From assembly GCA_015501055.1 (NCBI GenBank), contig JADNYV010000574.1, positions 1-21,358 of the forward strand: a stretch of DNA of 21,358 bases. The letters are read 5' to 3'. Shown piece after piece: positions 18,543 through 21,358 of the stretch. Positions within the stretch are counted from its first letter, which is position 1. The number at the start of each line of letters is the position of its first letter. The notes under the pieces are model-generated. The model saw only the letters and a program-made list of their open reading frames with translations. It made no database searches and was not told the DNA's origin. The position numbers and the translations under genes were made by a program. Origin of the DNA: Mucidula mucida (taxonomy: Eukaryota; Basidiomycota; Agaricomycetes; Agaricales; Physalacriaceae).

Positions 18543-19175
18543 TTATTGTCCTAGAAGCCGGTAAGGCAGGTGGAAGTAGGGAATAAGAAGCAACTTTACG
18601 GCGACAACATCATCTAGCTTTTGCAGAATCTCATCCCAATTGACCGGCTTCTTCAGAGGCTGAGGTGTGCTGGCTGTTAGGATAGAGGTGAATTTATGAA
18701 TGAGTCCGAGTAGCTAACTTACTGTCAGAGGGCTCCATTACTGGTCGCGACATTTCTGCCCTTTGAAGAGCGATGACCGCCGACATCATAGGTGAAGGAA
18801 TGTCGGGTTGAACAAGGACTGTCAATGCCTCTCGGTCGTTGTACAGCCGCAATTCAACCAAGCGTGGATCATCCGGACAAGCTATTGTAAGATCATGTTT
18901 GGTGTGGAGCTTGCAAGCACGTGTCATATAAGCGCACCAACTATAGGATGGTGTACAGCGTGGGCGGTGAAGGTATGTGATTGTGGTAAAGGGTGATTGT
19001 ACGCAGAATGCACTCTTTTCGTCACTTTTAGTGATGCCTCTTCGATGACGTCTTTGACAAGTTGGTCGGCATTGAATTCCTCAACGTGAGAGATGGTCTG
19101 GTCGACCCAGTACGCCCCGACTAGGTGAGATGGCTTCTGCTCTGTTGGGCGGTTTCCTGGATAGGTGATAGACAT
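18543..19175 (-). CDS. Uncharacterised three-exon protein (173 aa)
   Basis: Exons on the minus strand are 19175-19003, 18940-18723 and 18673-18543, with introns of 62 and 49 nt (donors GTACAA and GTAAGT, acceptors CTATAG and CTAACAG). All junctions keep frame. The start is the ATG in CAAAAACAATG, giving MSITYPGNRPTEQKPSHLVG. The middle reads HSAWCAYMTRACKLHTKHDL then TIACPDDPRLVELRLYNDRE. The C-terminus reads KKPVNWDEILQKLDDVVAVK and ends LPYRLLGQ-stop. There is no signal peptide or membrane segment. The clean splicing and even composition argue for a real gene, but I recognise no domain. The upstream ACTTCTCTATG frame is open further but begins with a non-ATG codon, so it is treated as leader. 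Confidence 0.6.
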
Positions 19176-19606
19176 TGTTTTTGGGGTAGTTGATCCATTG
19201 CATCGTTGGAGTTCAATGCTTCCCACGCTTTCGCGATCGAGCGCGCCACATAGAGAAGTCACTCAAGTAAATGTTCTCGATAGCTTAGAACTTGACATCT
19301 GTGTGGCCTCCTGTCTTTAAATGCGCACTACCGCGTCTAGACTATCCCTTCAATTCGGAATCTTAGGTCGGAGATGAGTAAATTCCGCTGTGGCGGAATT
19401 ACTCACTGCGTACTAGCCTTCACTTCGTACGATTTTGTTTCCATGTCTTGCGCTCAGTCCAGCTCAATTTTTGGGCCTGTCTGTGTTCGTAACTTCTAGT
19501 ACGATGGCAACCTCGACTGCTTACACTTTTGGTAGCGCTTGATGTAGTACGCACCAACAAAGTTACTTTTAATTAAATGTATCTAAGGCTAACGTTTTCG
19601 GTACAG
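19176..19606. other. Intergenic region with a bulged hairpin
   Basis: No gene is supported. The left part would be the promoter of the minus-strand gene (an AT-rich TTTAAA near 19317). Just before 19607 a GCTAAC branch site (about 19588-19593) and TACAG acceptor mark the intron that preceded the first surviving carboxylesterase exon; the exon before it is missing. Confidence 0.5.
19376..19404. repeat. Imperfect hairpin
   Basis: GAGT-A-AATTCCGC (19376-19388) pairs with GCGGAATT-ACTC (19393-19404) around a TGTG loop, 12 pairs with one bulged A. It lies in the intergenic region; role unknown. Confidence 0.6.
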
Positions 19607-20415
19607 GACATGTTATACTCAGTGACGAATTCCAACGAAGGGCTGGTATTCGTGGCCCCGAGTATATCAGACGTGGTTGTTGTGGCGGATTATCTCAAGG
19701 AGTTGTACCCAAAGCTAAGCGACGAAAGCGTAGAGGAAGGTGCTTCTGTCTACTCTGAAGCCGGCTTGTGAAGTGCGTTTGACCAAGTTGTGGCGATTAT
19801 GAGCGAATGTGAGGCATCCGTGTGTGAGGATGTGCATACGAGGCTAAAATTCTTACTAGCCGTCTTCGTATGCCCTTCGTATTTTGACCTCTACGCTTTC
19901 GATGGGAACGCGTTAAAGGTAAGTCTACCCAAAGTGCGCAGTCGTTCAACTAGCCGACTGAACAGGCCGAATTCGCGATACCACCTGCGGTGCACGGGCT
20001 CGACATGCTCTTCTACTTCCCTTCGTGTGTTCTCCGAGTTTTCCTCATGTGACGCAATTCTCATCATCACCGGCCCCCAGCCTCCTGGATGGACCTCCGT
20101 ACAACAACACAGACTTTGTCACAGCGTTCGCTGCATCCTTCCCGGCCTTTGCGTCGACTCTAAATCCTGCAGACACGTTTAAGCCGACAATTATATCTAC
20201 CTGGGATCGGTACAACTTGGTACAAGCTCAACGGCAAAAACACCGAGATGATGTTCAATCGAACGGAGGATGGAGAACCATTGATCGAGCCTTTCAGTAC
20301 TTCTGCTTCGCTGTTGAGCAGATGCGCGTAAGTATCTCACATCGAAGATCGATTTAATTTTTACTGAAGGATATCCAGATTTTGGGAGAGTGTTGCGGCA
20401 CAGACAGGTCAGTAG
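19607..20415 (+). pseudogene. Type-B carboxylesterase/lipase pseudogene, C-terminal part only
   Basis: Remnant of a fungal alpha/beta-hydrolase of the type-B carboxylesterase family. Pieces in family order are LVFVAPSISDVVVVADYLKE, SAFDQVVAIMSECE, PSYFDLYAFDGNALK, AEFAIPPAVHGLDMLFYFPS, NNTDFVTAFAASF, KLNGKNTEMMFNRTEDGEP and LLSRC-AFWESVAAQTGQ-stop. Introns remain at 19919-19965, 20025-20080 and 20328-20378 with good sites. The N-terminal half with the nucleophile Ser is absent. An in-frame TGA (19769-19771) interrupts the first exon. A near-perfect 10-bp tandem duplication (GGTACAACTT/GGTACAAGCT, 20209-20228) shifts the frame. AVHG probably holds the catalytic His region. The gene is clearly dead, though the surviving exons are still recognisable. 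Confidence 0.85.
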
Positions 20416-20649
20416 GGATAAGAGCATATATTTTTGTTATTGGTGCAGTTTGAGATTCATATATACGGTTTGTTGACCCAGATCGCACATTTTGACCGAG
20501 TACTGTAAATAGTCAGAGTAACTTCAGCTTACAATGAGGAAAACCCAAAATCACCTTGCATGTGGATACCGACGGGACACCGTCCTTCGTGCACATCTTG
20601 GACTGTTCCTACCCCGCAATGATGGCAAGATCCATGCTATGCATCCTTA
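20416..20649. other. Convergent 3' intergenic region
   Basis: AT-rich sequence between the carboxylesterase stop and the stop of the minus-strand gene at the right edge. Nothing else is seen. Confidence 0.5.
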
Positions 20650-21358
20650 CTATAGCTCCAACACCGTAACCTTCCCAAAGCTAGACCCAAGAGCAACTCG
20701 GCCGTGCTCTTCATCATAATCCAGTGCCGTCCAATTGTTTAATGAATTGGTAAACATCTTGACTGCTGTGACACGGGGGGAATCGACATTCAGAGGGCCC
20801 GGGAATGCGGCAGCAACGAGCGTTTCCTTCGAAAGTAAATCGGAGGCCTCATCAACCACCATAGTGCGCTCCTGAGGGCTGATCCAGACGGCGGTGCCAT
20901 AACGCCCGAGCACAACGTCGGGGCAACGAAGAGCCCCGTGCGGTGTTGAGATGCCCGCAGTGGCAACTGGTGGGAAAACGAAGCCCGCGCCGTCTTTTGT
21001 CGGGAAGATGTTGTGCAGTTGTAGTGTACTGACATCAGCTGTCCACGGATTATCGCTCTGGTGTCGGACAAGAAGAGATATCACGTTTGTACGTTGATTA
21101 TACGTGACGCTCACACCATCGACCCACCCGAATGAATGTGTAGCGATCAGGTCGCCCGAGGGATACTCGAAGAGAGCTATTGACCGGGCCCGGACGATTA
21201 GGAGTTGGAGAGGCGCGAATACTACGTCGATGCAGTGGTCGACGATGTGCACGAGCGGTGAGTCGAGGCATACGGTTTGACGTGATTCGTAATCGTAAAT
21301 GGTGGTAGTGTGTGCGTCATCGCATAGCGCTAGACGCGTTCCGTGCAATGCTATTGGT
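20650..21358 (-). CDS. C-terminal part of an F-box/WD-like protein, cut by the window edge
   Basis: A minus-strand frame is open from the right edge (21358) to a TAG at 20652-20650, about 235 codons without an intron. It contains beta-strand-rich repeats such as TTTIYDYESRQTVCL, LLIVRARSIALFEYPSGDLI and GRYGTAVWISPQERTMVV. It ends NNWTALDYDEEHGRVALGSS followed by FGKVTVLEL. This ending resembles the C-terminal region of many large agaric F-box proteins, which have WD-like repeats and act as substrate adaptors of SCF ubiquitin ligases. The F-box itself would lie off the window, so the assignment rests on the C-terminus only. The gene is 5' partial here. Confidence 0.55.
   Translation of the reverse strand, partial: PIALHGTRLALCDDAHTTTIYDYESRQTVCLDSPLVHIVDHCIDVVFAPLQLLIVRARSIALFEYPSGDLIATHSFGWVDGVSVTYNQRTNVISLLVRHQSDNPWTADVSTLQLHNIFPTKDGAGFVFPPVATAGISTPHGALRCPDVVLGRYGTAVWISPQERTMVVDEASDLLSKETLVAAAFPGPLNVDSPRVTAVKMFTNSLNNWTALDYDEEHGRVALGSSFGKVTVLEL

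Overview
The window reads as the nuclear genome of a filamentous basidiomycete, most likely an agaric-type mushroom fungus. Genes are cut by many 41-62 nt GT-AG introns with CTRAY-like branch sites. Histone H4 and H3 form a divergent intron-containing pair, and the gene set (mitochondrial rhomboid, METTL21/EFM6-like methyltransferase, GPI-type aspartic protease, type-B carboxylesterase, an agaric-style F-box/WD-like protein) fits that group. I worked from sequence only, so family names come from motif recognition and no search was run.

Left part (1-3544): H4 (minus) and H3 (plus) share a 282 bp promoter. A small unidentified plus-strand gene (called X here) and a mitochondrial rhomboid protease (minus) follow. 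The stretch from mid-H3 through X and the rhomboid to the 5' leader of the methyltransferase gene (1087-3544) occurs again at 10702-13209 in the same orientation. The implied ancestral order is H4-H3-X-rhomboid-methyltransferase. The two copies have decayed in a complementary way: copy 1 keeps H3 and the rhomboid but has an altered X, while copy 2 keeps X and the methyltransferase but has a headless, frameshifted H3 and a rhomboid without a usable start.

Middle (3545-10701): about 7.1 kb between the copies holds no gene I can call with confidence. It contains coding relics with recognisable introns, a tRNA-like Pol III-type unit ending in a hairpin and a T-run, a GC-rich 59 nt three-way-junction palindrome, one possible small minus-strand gene, and a decayed Ala/Val-rich gene in which two introns resemble each other. 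A 13-bp direct repeat, GCCTGGAACCGTC, lies at both edges of this stretch, and one copy sits exactly where the H3 fragment of copy 2 begins.

Right part (13210-21358): an intact methyltransferase, then a divergent H3 variant with CENP-A (centromeric H3) hallmarks only about 13 kb from canonical H3/H4, then a complete eight-exon secreted aspartic protease with a GPI-type tail. After these come two minus-strand genes of unknown family, one of them incomplete, a 5'-truncated carboxylesterase pseudogene, and the 3' end of a minus-strand gene that runs off the right edge.

The main biological points are the histone neighbourhood (H3, H4 and a CENP-A-like variant within 15 kb), the decayed segmental duplication with two patches of unusual divergence that look like local conversion or template switching, and the two structured non-coding elements in the filler.
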